Position numbers and translations under genes: made by a program. Under the pieces are notes generated by a model. That model was not told where the DNA came from. It did no database searches and worked only from the letters and a program-made list of their open reading frames with translations. 64,000 nt of DNA from Faecalicatena orotica (GTDB taxonomy: Bacteria; Bacillota; Clostridia; Lachnospirales; Lachnospiraceae), in assembly GCF_003149245.1 (NCBI RefSeq), contig NZ_QGDL01000008.1, positions 62,001 to 126,000 on the forward strand, written 5' to 3'. Of this stretch, positions 53,229 to 62,025 are shown piece after piece; position 1 is the first letter of the stretch; the number at the start of each line of letters is the position of its first letter.

Positions 53229-54889
53229 CATCACTTAATCCATTATTATAATTTTCATTTTATTATATCATAAATAAGTTCTTAATAAATAAAAATTCAT
53301 TAATCAAATCACAATATATACTTATAGTAAATAAAAGTAATTAGATTGATCCATAATCCCCCCTACTTTTCCATAAGCACAATTAGTTTTATTCATAAAT
53401 CAACTATATCTATAAAAAATCAATTTTTGATATTCACAATTTGCGATAATATAAAAATAGTTAAGAGAGAAGACAAGTAATAAAATAGTTTTATACGGCA
53501 ATATAAAGAATGTAAATATATATAAGTGTAGAATAAATTGAGGAAGTAATTATTTTAATTAATAGATATAATATAATAAAGCAATTGTAATAAATCACTT
53601 CTAAAAAATTTCCACCATCAGTATTCATTAAAATCTACAAATAGATTACAATATAACATATATTACAAGCTATTAAACTAAATTAAATGCACTTATATCT
53701 TATTCTTTTATACTATATTCTAAATATATTTACTATTAAAGTATTTATTGTATTTATATTTTATTTTTTAATATACTTTGGAAATATAAGATCATAAAAC
53801 TCTAATAAAATTTTTATGATCTTCATACATTATAAATAAGATTAAGGGAAAAAAATAAGCTGATACTCCCATCCGAAAAAATAACAACTACTTTTATAAA
53901 AGCTTATAGTGACTTAATATGATCTATTTATTTCAAGTATAAGTAACAAGATCTAGTTTAAAAACAAGTATAAACTAATAAAAGCAAATTTACCAAAGGT
54001 ATGCACTCTATTATAATTCAAAAATAATGGAGCAAATTGTCAGGAATAAATTTGTAAAGTATCAGATTACGAGGTCCTTAACCTTTATACAACTCATCAA
54101 GTTTCAGAAATCCAGACTTTAATTTGTTACTGCAGAAAGTAAAATATTACACTTACATATCAGTATAAATTTAAAACTCAATTTTATTATACTCAAAATG
54201 ATTAAAATGATATTTATTCTCGTCAGCTATAAGTATTCCTTTTACAAATGTGTCATAAGATAATAAATACTTGTTTAAGATATGAACTTTCATAAAATAA
54301 TAAATTAATTAATATTTTATAGGATCTAAATATTGTAAATTTATTCTGTTCATACTGTCTATAATATGCTATACTATAAATAGTATTTTTAACATTATCT
54401 ACATATACGTGTTACTAAGTATTCAGAAAAATAACAATTTACTTTCTCATTTAATAATCATTTTTATCTTAATAAATTATAGTTATTTATTAAAGAATGT
54501 GTAGAAGAAAAGAAGAGGTCTTCTATATACATATATTTATAGATAGAGTTATATAATATAATTAAAAAGATATAATTGATAAATCAAATCACCGCAATCC
54601 CTTGATATTACTGGAAAAAATGAAAATTTGAAGGAATGCTTTCTTCTATGTGTGGACAAAAATGTTTGCATGGTGATGAATTTTTTAAAGTGTAGACGTT
54701 CTTTTTCCAATGAAGATGATAAAGTGCAGGTGTAGATGATTTTTTTCCGCATAAATTATAAAAAAATATAGTATATTCACAGTAATATAACTTTTTTAAT
54801 TAAAAAACAAATATTTAAGGTGCAAAATAGATGTTAGAAATAGGAAAAGGCCATATAATTGAAAAAAAGCGCAAAAAAACCCCCTTTTT

Positions 54890-56125
54890 TTAGCTAAAAG
54901 CATAAAAAAGTTCAGTTTGTGAATTGTTTTCTTTTAAGATAGTACGGATCAGAGCTCCAATACTGCTCATTTTAAACTTACTTTGATACTGTTCATAGAC
55001 ATATCCAACACATTCAAGCACTGATTCTACAGAATATGTACTGCCCAGACAGCCAAGGTCCTTTAGATCATCGTCAGTCAGATTAAAAGGAACATACAGC
55101 TTACGGAGAGAACCGGCACGGCTCTGGATACCCGCCTGCTTTAATGCATCAAGATCGTCCTCTGTAACAGGCTGTTTCTTCATGATTGCAGCATTGGCAT
55201 GTTTCATTACGGAATCTAATTTTTCTATGTATTTCTTGATAATATCGGTGTTTTCCTTATTATTTTTCTCAAAATCACGCCGGCCGTGGCATTCTGGATT
55301 CATTTTTAAAGCAATAACGTCTTCTCCAAAAGCAACCTGAAAGAGGTTAGAGGCGGCAGATAAGGCTTTTTTAATGATATTAGGCTTACAATAACGAGGC
55401 AGGAAGCTGCGAAGGAAGGAATATTGGTTTTCCTGTATCAATTCACGTTCCGGATTACGATTTGTATCCATATCCAAGGCTGCACGTAAGAAAACACGCA
55501 GTTGATTCAGATCCTGCAATTTGACCAACTCGTCCAGAAAACAGCGGTTAAAAGTTGCATAACCGCGTCCGCCTTCTTTGGCGCTCAGTGCATAAGTAGT
55601 GTATTCTGAAAGAATAACATGAAAACGGTTTTTAGAGCCGTCATTGCAGTACATAATGTATCCATAATTCTCCAGTTTGCGGTTAGCATTCTTAATGGAG
55701 CGAACCGTACAGCCCAGATAAGAGGCCAGCTCTTTAGGAGACAGGCTGCGGACAAAACCACGTTCGTCCGGGCAGGAAAAATGATAGATAACAAGGAGTT
55801 TCAGGGCAATAGCCTTCAGCCGGGGGGCGTTTCCGTACATATTCCGTTCATTTATATACTTTACATGCTCATGAGTTATAGTCTTATATACGGCATGAGG
55901 GCAATTTTTGCAGTTATTACAGGCTTCTTTTTGAATTTCTGCAGGCATATATTCATAGAAATCAATATTCTTGTAATTAGGACACGCAAAACAGCCAGAT
56001 GCTGTCCGATCCAGCTCCTGGCTTTCCGTATAATAAGTTTCTTTATGATTTTCCTGTACTCCAATAGCTTTTATAAGAGGAGCTTTACCGATGCGTGCGT
56101 ATTTTGACAATTCCAAGTTCATCAC
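54890..56125 (-). CDS. Cys-rich winged-helix protein, putative replication or copy-control factor
   Basis: A 411-residue soluble protein I cannot assign to a named family. Residues 44-78 hold a Cys cluster (GCFACPNYKNIDFY, then CNNCKNCPHAV) that could bind zinc. A winged helix follows around 120-160 (RSLSPKELASYLGCTVRSIK, NRKLENYGYIMYC), like those of plasmid replication and regulatory proteins. The C-terminal 250 residues are helical with no known motif. It lies between the AT-rich desert and the iterons and is divergent from the small RNA. A role in replication start or its control is inferred from position. Confidence 0.6.
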   Translation of the reverse strand: MMNLELSKYARIGKAPLIKAIGVQENHKETYYTESQELDRTASGCFACPNYKNIDFYEYMPAEIQKEACNNCKNCPHAVYKTITHEHVKYINERNMYGNAPRLKAIALKLLVIYHFSCPDERGFVRSLSPKELASYLGCTVRSIKNANRKLENYGYIMYCNDGSKNRFHVILSEYTTYALSAKEGGRGYATFNRCFLDELVKLQDLNQLRVFLRAALDMDTNRNPERELIQENQYSFLRSFLPRYCKPNIIKKALSAASNLFQVAFGEDVIALKMNPECHGRRDFEKNNKENTDIIKKYIEKLDSVMKHANAAIMKKQPVTEDDLDALKQAGIQSRAGSLRKLYVPFNLTDDDLKDLGCLGSTYSVESVLECVGYVYEQYQSKFKMSSIGALIRTILKENNSQTELFYAFS

Positions 56126-56216
56126 CCCGTCCGGCCAATATGCTGTGACAGAATATGCAAAAGCAAATCCGGGTACAACAATAACACCAATTATCGACCA
56201 GAAGTGTAATAATACT

Positions 56217-56245
56217 TGAAATAGAATATAAAATAGACTATAATA
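56217..56245 (+). promoter_or_regulatory. Sigma-A promoter of the candidate small RNA
   Basis: TTGAAA (56217-56222), 17-bp spacer, TATAAT (56240-56245). The start of transcription would be near 56252. No gene follows in this direction. Confidence 0.75.
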
Positions 56246-56251
56246 TTATCA

Positions 56252-56411
56252 CAGTATCGGCAATTGGTTTCACATTAGCCTCATAATGTTAACGATTCGT
56301 CGGTGTTGCAACATGTAGCTCAACTGGTGAGAAAAGCTACAAATTATAATTTCAAGACATGGATAGTTTAATTAGAAGCTGCAACTTTTAATTAGGTTAT
56401 CCATGTTTTTT
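56252..56411 (+). ncRNA. Candidate 160-nt control RNA between the winged-helix gene and the iterons
   Basis: The RNA is bounded by a near-consensus promoter and a strong intrinsic terminator: outer stem ACATGGATA/TATCCATGT (56357-56365, 56398-56406), inner 10-bp stem TAATTAGAAG/CTTTTAATTA, then six U residues. Upstream of this is a hairpin GTAGCT...AGCTAC whose loop CTCAACTGGTGAG looks like a tRNA D-arm, although no full tRNA can be folded. It encodes no credible peptide. Antisense or structural copy-control RNAs lie at such sites in many plasmids; its target may be the leader of the divergent winged-helix gene. Confidence 0.5.
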
Positions 56412-56450
56412 AATATACTATATATTTGAGCATTTGTAAAATTAGAAAAC

Positions 56451-57535
56451 CATGCACAAAATAGCGAACCAAATATGGAAAATTGCGTAAATTACGCGTT
56501 TTTCTCCCTGTGTAAATTCAGACAGTTTCTAAGGAGAATTCAGAAAAAATGCCTAAAATACAAGGGTTACGGGCATTTGGCACATAGGGGAAACAAGAGA
56601 AAAAAAAATAGAAAAAAAATAAAAAAAAATAACGCATAAAATAACGTACTAAATGTTAATTACTTAGTTAAAATAAAAAAATACACACAAATAAGCGGAC
56701 TAAATTACTAAGAATTGATAATTGTTAAAAAGTCGCGCATAAAAAAGCGGACTAAATAAGTTATAAAAAATTAAATGAATATCTTAAAAATTTTTCATTT
56801 AGAAAAGTCGCGCACAAAAAAGCGGACCAAATATTTTTATAAAAAATATGCGCACAAAATCTCGGACTAAACTAAAAAACTTAAAAAATCATACACAAAA
56901 TTGCGAACTAAATTTTAAAAAACGAAAAAACACACACTATATTCCGCACTAAATTGAATAAAATAAAAAAATACGCACAAAAAAGCGGACTAATTATGGA
57001 TAATGAATAGAATACAAGCCTCGCTCAACCAAAAAAATTATGATATTCAGGCCTTTCAAAGAAAGGTATCCAGTTGTCATATATTCTGTGAAGAAAAGAT
57101 AGCGACAAAATTGAAAACCAAGAATTTTGAAAAAGATAGCGACAAAATTGGCTGCAACAGATGTCTGTTGGAAAAATTCGTTGAAAAATTACGCACAAAA
57201 TTACGGACTAATTATTCCTTCGGTATAAAAAAACAGGGCAGAAGAGAAAAGGAGAGATAGTTAACACATATTCACCAATAAAAAAATACGCACAAAAAAG
57301 CGGACTGAATACGTTGAATGAAGTAAAATAAAAAAAATACGCACAAAATCACGGACTAAATGCAAATAATAGGCGCAGAAAAACAAGCTTGGCCGGTATA
57401 TTTTACCGAAACTGAACAAAGATAGCGACTAAATGTAGAAAAGGACATCAGGGAGATAGCGACTAAATTTACGAGGGAAATATACGAATTCCAGATAGGC
57501 CTAAGGTGGCTTTTAGGGAAAGATAGCGACTAAAT
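56451..57535. repeat. Iteron array (about 12 long and 5 short direct repeats)
   Basis: Long type, about 22-24 bp, near-consensus ACGCACAAAAAAGCGGACTAAAT, in the same direction at about 56451, 56631, 56682, 56734, 56809, 56849, 56890, 56931, 56972, 57190, 57287 and 57338. Several adjacent copies are 40-41 bp apart, that is, close to four helical turns. Short type GATAGCGACTAAAT (or GACAAAAT) at about 57098, 57135, 57421, 57455 and 57522 shares the right half. AT-rich tracts separate them. This is the layout of an iteron-controlled origin next to its initiator gene. The open frame at 57003-57260 is made of this repeat DNA and is not taken as a gene. Confidence 0.88.
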
Positions 57536-57578
57536 CATGGGTTTAAGAGTCTGAAGCAAGGATTCAAGAATAGTATTG

Positions 57579-57619
57579 AAAAAAAGGACCATAAACCTTA
57601 AAGCAGATTTAGGTCCTTT
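57579..57619 (-). terminator. Terminator of the initiator gene
   Basis: Stem AAAGGACC/GGTCCTTT with further weak pairs, followed on the minus strand by a run of T. It lies about 65 bp after the stop codon and separates rep transcription from the iterons. Confidence 0.75.
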
Positions 57620-57682
57620 GGCGGCTCTGTAGGCTGCTGTACGCATTTTTTGGGGGTACACGGCATTATTGGGCAGAGACGA

Positions 57683-59284
57683 CTATATTTCTTTAAAATC
57701 TGTATCAATTACATCTGATGATTCCAGGGCATTTTTTGTGTTATACTCATAAGCAAACAATTCTTTGTCTTCCAGATCCATAAATTCGATATGCAGTGCA
57801 GAATTTTTATTGATGAAATCAAAGTCTTTTACAACAATCTGTTCGTTTTTCAGTATAGAGAGATGGTGGGTCAGCTCTTTGATCAGTGCAGCATTTCCAA
57901 TACGCTGCAGCTTCATATGGGCACGGAAGAACTTCAGGCTGAATGTCTTGGAAGACGAACCCTTGCTGTATTCTGTCAGACGCTCCTGCTGAAGGATCAT
58001 CATAATACCTTTTGTCTGGGTCGAGGCTATCGTAGTATAAGAATCGGCCAGTATATTGATATATTTTTTCTGGACATAGGTACGCTTCCACTGCTCAGAA
58101 GGTGTAAACTGCAGGATATTGTCTTTGTAGTTGATATTAATATAGTTCAGCAGTCCAAGACTCGTTGTTTCGACGATTTCGCCAGTTTCTTTACTTTTCA
58201 CTGTAATGGTATAATCGAAACTCTTAAGTTTCTTTAATCTGTTTTCTACATCATCATAATGCACTTTTCGGGGTACCTTTATATGAAATATCTTTCTTAC
58301 AAAATCCCGCAGATCACAGCTTATATACTGGTCATTCAGGTTTTCGCCATTAATCAGGTTAAATAACTGGGTCATGATTTCATGATCCTTCATGTCCAGC
58401 TCCTTTTGTTTTAAATAATCGACCTGATAATCCTTTTCTATTCTGGATATAGCCTTTTTTGATGTAGTGGCGGGCAGTTTCTGCTCAGGGCTGTACTGTA
58501 CCTTAATATCTCCAAATACATTCTTATCGTCATCCTCAAATTCATACTGATTTAGAAAGATCAGCTCATTCTCGATCAGGGCGGGCTCAAAATCCAGCCA
58601 GGAACTCCTGTAATTAAAGACCGGATATTCTGACATATTCGTAGGATATTTTACATTGAATCCCTCAATCGACCCTCCAAATAAATTCTTAATGATCGTA
58701 AGAGATTCAAAAGTAATATCATTTACAAAGCCATTGGAAATAGATTTGACCGGTTTCTTTCCAAGAAAGTAAAAATCTGTAATAGGAGCCGTTGTATCAC
58801 TTCTCCAGTTCTCTAATTCCTCATACTTTTCCAACATAATTTCTTCGATTGTCTGTTCCTGCAGATTGGACCGGTCAAGGGCATCCATCATGTGTTTCGA
58901 TTCTGCAAATTTCCGCAGTAGCTGTGGATTTTTTGGCTTCATCTTATCTGGAGAGGTGATTTCTTCTTTTATGCTGTTAAGCCAATTCCTTTTGTAAACT
59001 CTTCGGTTTTCATGGTATGTCTTAATTGCCTGGTCAATGCTTTCTTTGGAAAGGGCAATATAAGTGGACATTGCAATGATATCTTCCAACAAAGGGGCTT
59101 TAGAAGCAGAAGGGTCCAGATCACGTATATAGTTCTTATAAATGTATATACCGGGCTGGCGTTCCTTGATCACCTTTTCATAGGTGGTCATGATGTGGGG
59201 GTGGATATTCGGCTGGATAAAGTGTGCCATTTTTTTACATTTTTCATATTGGCTTTCATTTGTGGTATCAACCATTAGATTCAC
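57683..59284 (-). CDS. Putative replication initiator protein (Rep, Rep_3-like)
   Basis: A 533-residue soluble protein. The second half has two segments that look like winged helices: MTQLFNLINGENLNDQYISC, LRDFVRKIFHIKVPRKVHYD and VENRLKKLKSFDYTITVKSK, later YINILADSYTTIASTQTKGI and FFRAHMKLQRIGNAALIKEL. This two-winged-helix order fits iteron-binding initiators of the Rep_3 superfamily. The N-terminal 230 residues are an extra domain with no motif I know, making the protein much longer than usual plasmid Rep proteins (about 300). The adjoining iterons are the best argument. Confidence in the function is fair, in the family low. Confidence 0.65.
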   Translation of the reverse strand: MNLMVDTTNESQYEKCKKMAHFIQPNIHPHIMTTYEKVIKERQPGIYIYKNYIRDLDPSASKAPLLEDIIAMSTYIALSKESIDQAIKTYHENRRVYKRNWLNSIKEEITSPDKMKPKNPQLLRKFAESKHMMDALDRSNLQEQTIEEIMLEKYEELENWRSDTTAPITDFYFLGKKPVKSISNGFVNDITFESLTIIKNLFGGSIEGFNVKYPTNMSEYPVFNYRSSWLDFEPALIENELIFLNQYEFEDDDKNVFGDIKVQYSPEQKLPATTSKKAISRIEKDYQVDYLKQKELDMKDHEIMTQLFNLINGENLNDQYISCDLRDFVRKIFHIKVPRKVHYDDVENRLKKLKSFDYTITVKSKETGEIVETTSLGLLNYININYKDNILQFTPSEQWKRTYVQKKYINILADSYTTIASTQTKGIMMILQQERLTEYSKGSSSKTFSLKFFRAHMKLQRIGNAALIKELTHHLSILKNEQIVVKDFDFINKNSALHIEFMDLEDKELFAYEYNTKNALESSDVIDTDFKEI

Positions 59285-59659
59285 CTCAATAGTTATAGTT
59301 ATAATTATCTAAATTCTAATTATATAGCATGCAGATGGTATTTGCAAACGATACTTTCTTATGAATTGCAGATAAGGAAAGGACAGGAAGAAGAGATTGG
59401 CTGGAGGGGAACCAGAAATTTGTCAGGATTTTTGACATACAAAAGATGACTGCAGATTAAATAATAAATGCAAGTAAATTATTAAGATGAAAAAGAAACA
59501 AAAATATTTAATTTATATTATAATTAGTTTCAAATAAATTATTTAATCAGCTTGAAAAACAAATATTAGGGTACAAAATGCAGGAAAAAATTCAAAACAA
59601 TATACTTTACAACTTATTAATACGATAAAAATTATATATAATGCAAGATATCCTTCAAT
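59285..59659. other. Leader of the initiator gene and AT-rich gap
   Basis: Close to the rep start codon lie repeated ATAGTTATAGTTATAATTAT units that could be an operator. The rest is AT-rich with no gene on either strand. Confidence 0.35.
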
Positions 59660-60158
59660 TTATACGGTAAATTTACAAATATGTTTTGATATGTCTGCTA
59701 TGGAATAGATATCAGGAGTTAAAGAAATCACCATATTTGTTCTATCATTGTCTGCCTGAGTTAAATAGCCGGGCAAGCTGATTTGTAATCAGAAGAGAGA
59801 CAAAAAAATTTCCGCCGGATGTTCCTGCATCAATTGCTTTCTTCAAAAGAGAATTTTTTAGCAGACAGCGAAAATCTGGAAGAAGAATATGGTATCCATC
59901 ATCAATGATGACTCCGCATTCAGTCAATTCTTCATTATATTCCATCTTTAGATGGACTTTAAACTCCCGGAATCCATCGAAGGACAATTTTTTTGTAAAC
60001 CGGGATATGGTAGTCCTTGAAATGCTGCATTTCTTCGCCAGATCTTCAATCGCAATCTCACAGCATTCCTTTTTATGCTTCTGTATATATTTCCAGATGA
60101 GTAAATCATTTTCATTCAGGCGATTGCAATTTTCAATTACTAATTCTTCCAGTTTCAT
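59660..60158 (-). pseudogene. RpiR-type regulator gene, frameshifted and shortened
   Basis: The first 137 codons (60158 to 59745) give an RpiR HTH (IAIEDLAKKCSISRTTISRF, TKKLSFDGFREFKVHL) and the start of a SIS-like part (NFFVSLLITNQLARLF). A stop follows. In the next frame, from about 59757, the sequence goes on as LTQADNDRTNMVISLTPDIY and SIADISKHICKF to a stop at 59660, which looks like more SIS domain. A one-base shift near 59757 would rejoin them. Even so the SIS domain is far too short (full proteins are about 250-280 residues), so the gene has also lost material. Confidence 0.6.
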
Positions 60159-60246
60159 AAGTATCTCCTTAGTTTAGACCATGACGTGCACCTTATAAGA
60201 GCGCAAACAGCAACAATAGTAACGCGGACAGTAACAAGTCTGGTGC

Positions 60247-60888
60247 TCAGACTTGTTTGCGCGACAGGTCGCGGCGTTTCAGCCCGTTGTCTTTCACTGC
60301 CTTACGCCAGCCCATTTCACCGGCCAGTTTATATAGAAACCGTGGGAAATTCGGGGAGAAACATATATTTTCTATGGTTTCCTGACGAGAAATCCTGTCA
60401 GACAGCGTATTTAATGCACCGGAAAAGTTCTTCTTGGGCCCTTTTCCGGCAGCAATACTGTTTATGACAGGCATCATTCCCCCGGCACCGACTCCGAGCC
60501 CGCCGCCCCAGATTACTCCGGCTCTGGCACACCAGTTCTTCATGATATTCAGGGCAAGGATATTTTGACAGCCTTCGTAAAAACCGCAGTTTGCAATGGC
60601 ATAAACCGTGCAGTCCTTTGAAAAGGCAGCATTTTTAAGCTCATCCTCCAACTGAATCAGGCATGACAGCAGGTGCGAGGGGAGAGAGTCAACGTAAAGA
60701 GGGAATGCAAAGACCATTACATTACTGTTCCTAAGGAGTTGTAAATCACTGCTGCCGGGCTGTTTTTTTCTAAAGTGAAGATTTACAATCTTATTTTCAG
60801 GGGAGAGCAGTTCCTGCAGTTCTTTTAATATAAGGCCGGAAGCGCTGCCCTTTGCCTTTGGACTTCCGTTTATCAGAGCAATCTTCAT
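60247..60888 (-). CDS. Flavodoxin-like NAD(P)H-dependent oxidoreductase, copy 2
   Basis: A 213-residue FMN-binding flavodoxin-fold protein: phosphate loop GSPKAKGSASGLILKELQ after strand MKIALIN, AFPLYVDSLPSHLLSC and YAIANCGFYEG. These match small FMN-dependent oxidoreductases. It overlaps copy 1 by 4 bp. A 10-bp hairpin AACAAGTCTG/CAGACTTGTT spans its last codons (60233-60257). Confidence 0.85.
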   Translation of the reverse strand: MKIALINGSPKAKGSASGLILKELQELLSPENKIVNLHFRKKQPGSSDLQLLRNSNVMVFAFPLYVDSLPSHLLSCLIQLEDELKNAAFSKDCTVYAIANCGFYEGCQNILALNIMKNWCARAGVIWGGGLGVGAGGMMPVINSIAAGKGPKKNFSGALNTLSDRISRQETIENICFSPNFPRFLYKLAGEMGWRKAVKDNGLKRRDLSRKQV

Positions 60889-61388
60889 ATGTCCAGTGCC
60901 TCCATTTCTTGTATAGAATCCAAAAAAGTCACAGATTTTACGGTACAGTAAAGGTTGACTGCATTTGCCCTTACCAGTTTCTGGGCGGTTTCTTTTTCCT
61001 CTGTAGTTATATCACCACCATAGAAGATGACCTTTAGATCAAAGTCTCTCTTATAACGCTGCTGGTGGTGCATTTCTCCATTTTTAAATGTAAAATATGG
61101 ATGGATATAGGAAATGCTTCTGTCCAGTACATTTTTTATAAAGGGACTGTAGCTGCCATAGACGCATTTACTGATAATCAGCACTTCACTGCACATGGCG
61201 ATGTTTTTACCCATCTCACAATATGCATCCTTGATGATACAGGCTCCCGGAGTTTTCAGCCAGCAGCCAAAACAGCCGATACAGGGCTGTATATTATCAC
61301 AATCCGAAATAATGATATATTCTGCGGCGATTTCAGGATAAATCTTTTGCAGGGTATCTTCGGTCAAATCATGGATAATTAATTTCAT
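60885..61388 (-). CDS. Flavodoxin-like oxidoreductase, copy 1
   Basis: A 167-residue protein with a flavodoxin-like fold. The classical N-terminal phosphate loop is weak (IIHDLTEDTLQKIYPEIA), but CIGCFGCWLKTPGACIIKD is the motif seen in many NADPH-dependent FMN reductase-like proteins. ICVxxYGxYxP is seen as CVYGSYSPFIKNVLDRS. The lack of a loop GSxxxxS suggests it may work with copy 2 rather than alone. It is coupled to the TetR gene by a 4-bp overlap. Confidence 0.82.
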   Translation of the reverse strand: MKLIIHDLTEDTLQKIYPEIAAEYIIISDCDNIQPCIGCFGCWLKTPGACIIKDAYCEMGKNIAMCSEVLIISKCVYGSYSPFIKNVLDRSISYIHPYFTFKNGEMHHQQRYKRDFDLKVIFYGGDITTEEKETAQKLVRANAVNLYCTVKSVTFLDSIQEMEALDI

Positions 61389-61990
61389 CTTATCTGTTCC
61401 TCCTTTATTCCAGAAAGGTCCTTAACTCCTACGGGTTCTTTGGCCTGCTTCAAAAATGCATGGAATGCAGAATTAACAAGCCTGTGTATTTCTTCATCCG
61501 GGATATCTGCGGCGCCGGCAGCTATCATAGAAGCGATTCCGTGTGTGTACAGCATCATATGCAGATAGAGCTGCTTCGCGGAGGCATCACTGATAGACAG
61601 CGTTTTCATGATATCCTTTGCAACGTCCTGCCTTGCACATTGTCTGTAGATATCTTCCAGACTGTTAACATGCATGTATTTGGATAGGAACAGAAAGCAG
61701 AATAAATACTTTTCCTCTCTGGCAAATCCGATATGGCACCGCCCGATGGATGCAAAGTAATAATTTTTGTCTGCGTTTTTTTCTATATATGCAGTCAGGT
61801 ATTGCTGGGTATATAAAAACAATTCCTCCATCAGCTCTGACATGTTGGAGTAGCAGCTATATATCGGCTGCACAGAACAGCCGGTCTGACTGGCAATGTT
61901 TCTGGCATTCAGGGATTCGTACCCTTGTGTACGGAGGAGCGTAAAGGCTGCATCCAATATCATTTTTTTCGTGATTTTCTGTTTTGGCAT
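61385..61990 (-). CDS. TetR/AcrR-family repressor
   Basis: About 201 residues from the ATG at 61990, which has GAGGTG five bases upstream; a longer reading from 62026 would run through its operator. The N-terminal HTH is ITKKMILDAAFTLLRTQGYE, ARNIASQTGCSVQPIYSCYS. The rest is a helical ligand domain ending in FLKQAKEPVG. It heads a three-gene operon with overlapping ends, so it very likely controls the two flavoproteins in answer to a quinone, electrophile or drug, which is family-level inference. Confidence 0.92.
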   Translation of the reverse strand: MPKQKITKKMILDAAFTLLRTQGYESLNARNIASQTGCSVQPIYSCYSNMSELMEELFLYTQQYLTAYIEKNADKNYYFASIGRCHIGFAREEKYLFCFLFLSKYMHVNSLEDIYRQCARQDVAKDIMKTLSISDASAKQLYLHMMLYTHGIASMIAAGAADIPDEEIHRLVNSAFHAFLKQAKEPVGVKDLSGIKEEQIR

Positions 61991-62004
61991 CTTTTCACCT
62001 CGAA

Positions 62005-62025
62005 TATAACAAGTGTTATATAACA
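62005..62025. promoter_or_regulatory. TetR operator
   Basis: TATAACA-AG-TGTTATA (62005-62020) overlapping TGTTATATAACA (62014-62025), so three half-sites lie in a row just upstream of the repressor start codon. Confidence 0.75.

Larger units (their letters stand above)
52187..54889. other. 2.7-kb AT-rich gene desert with partition sites
   Basis: Very AT-rich DNA with no credible gene; short open frames lack ribosome sites and have low-complexity products. Contents: palindromes 4, 5 and 6, a further perfect 12-bp inverted repeat AAGATCATAAAA/TTTTATGATCTT at 53788-53823, and four loosely spaced GTGTRGA motifs near 54497, 54653, 54693 and 54732. It probably serves as centromere and/or easily melted origin DNA. 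Confidence 0.6.

Noticed and set aside
54549-54752. Open frame of 67 codons in the AT-rich desert
   Set aside because: No ribosome site of note and no known pattern; the same DNA holds the GTGTRGA motifs. A real small gene cannot be fully excluded.
56305-56345. tRNA gene suggested by the D-arm-like string near 56320
   Set aside because: No acceptor stem, anticodon arm or T-arm (no GGTTCGA-type loop) can be fitted around it; kept only as a feature of the candidate small RNA.
57003-57260. Open frame of 85 codons inside the iteron region
   Set aside because: It is built from two short iterons and one long iteron plus AT-rich linkers, has no ribosome site and no recognisable product.
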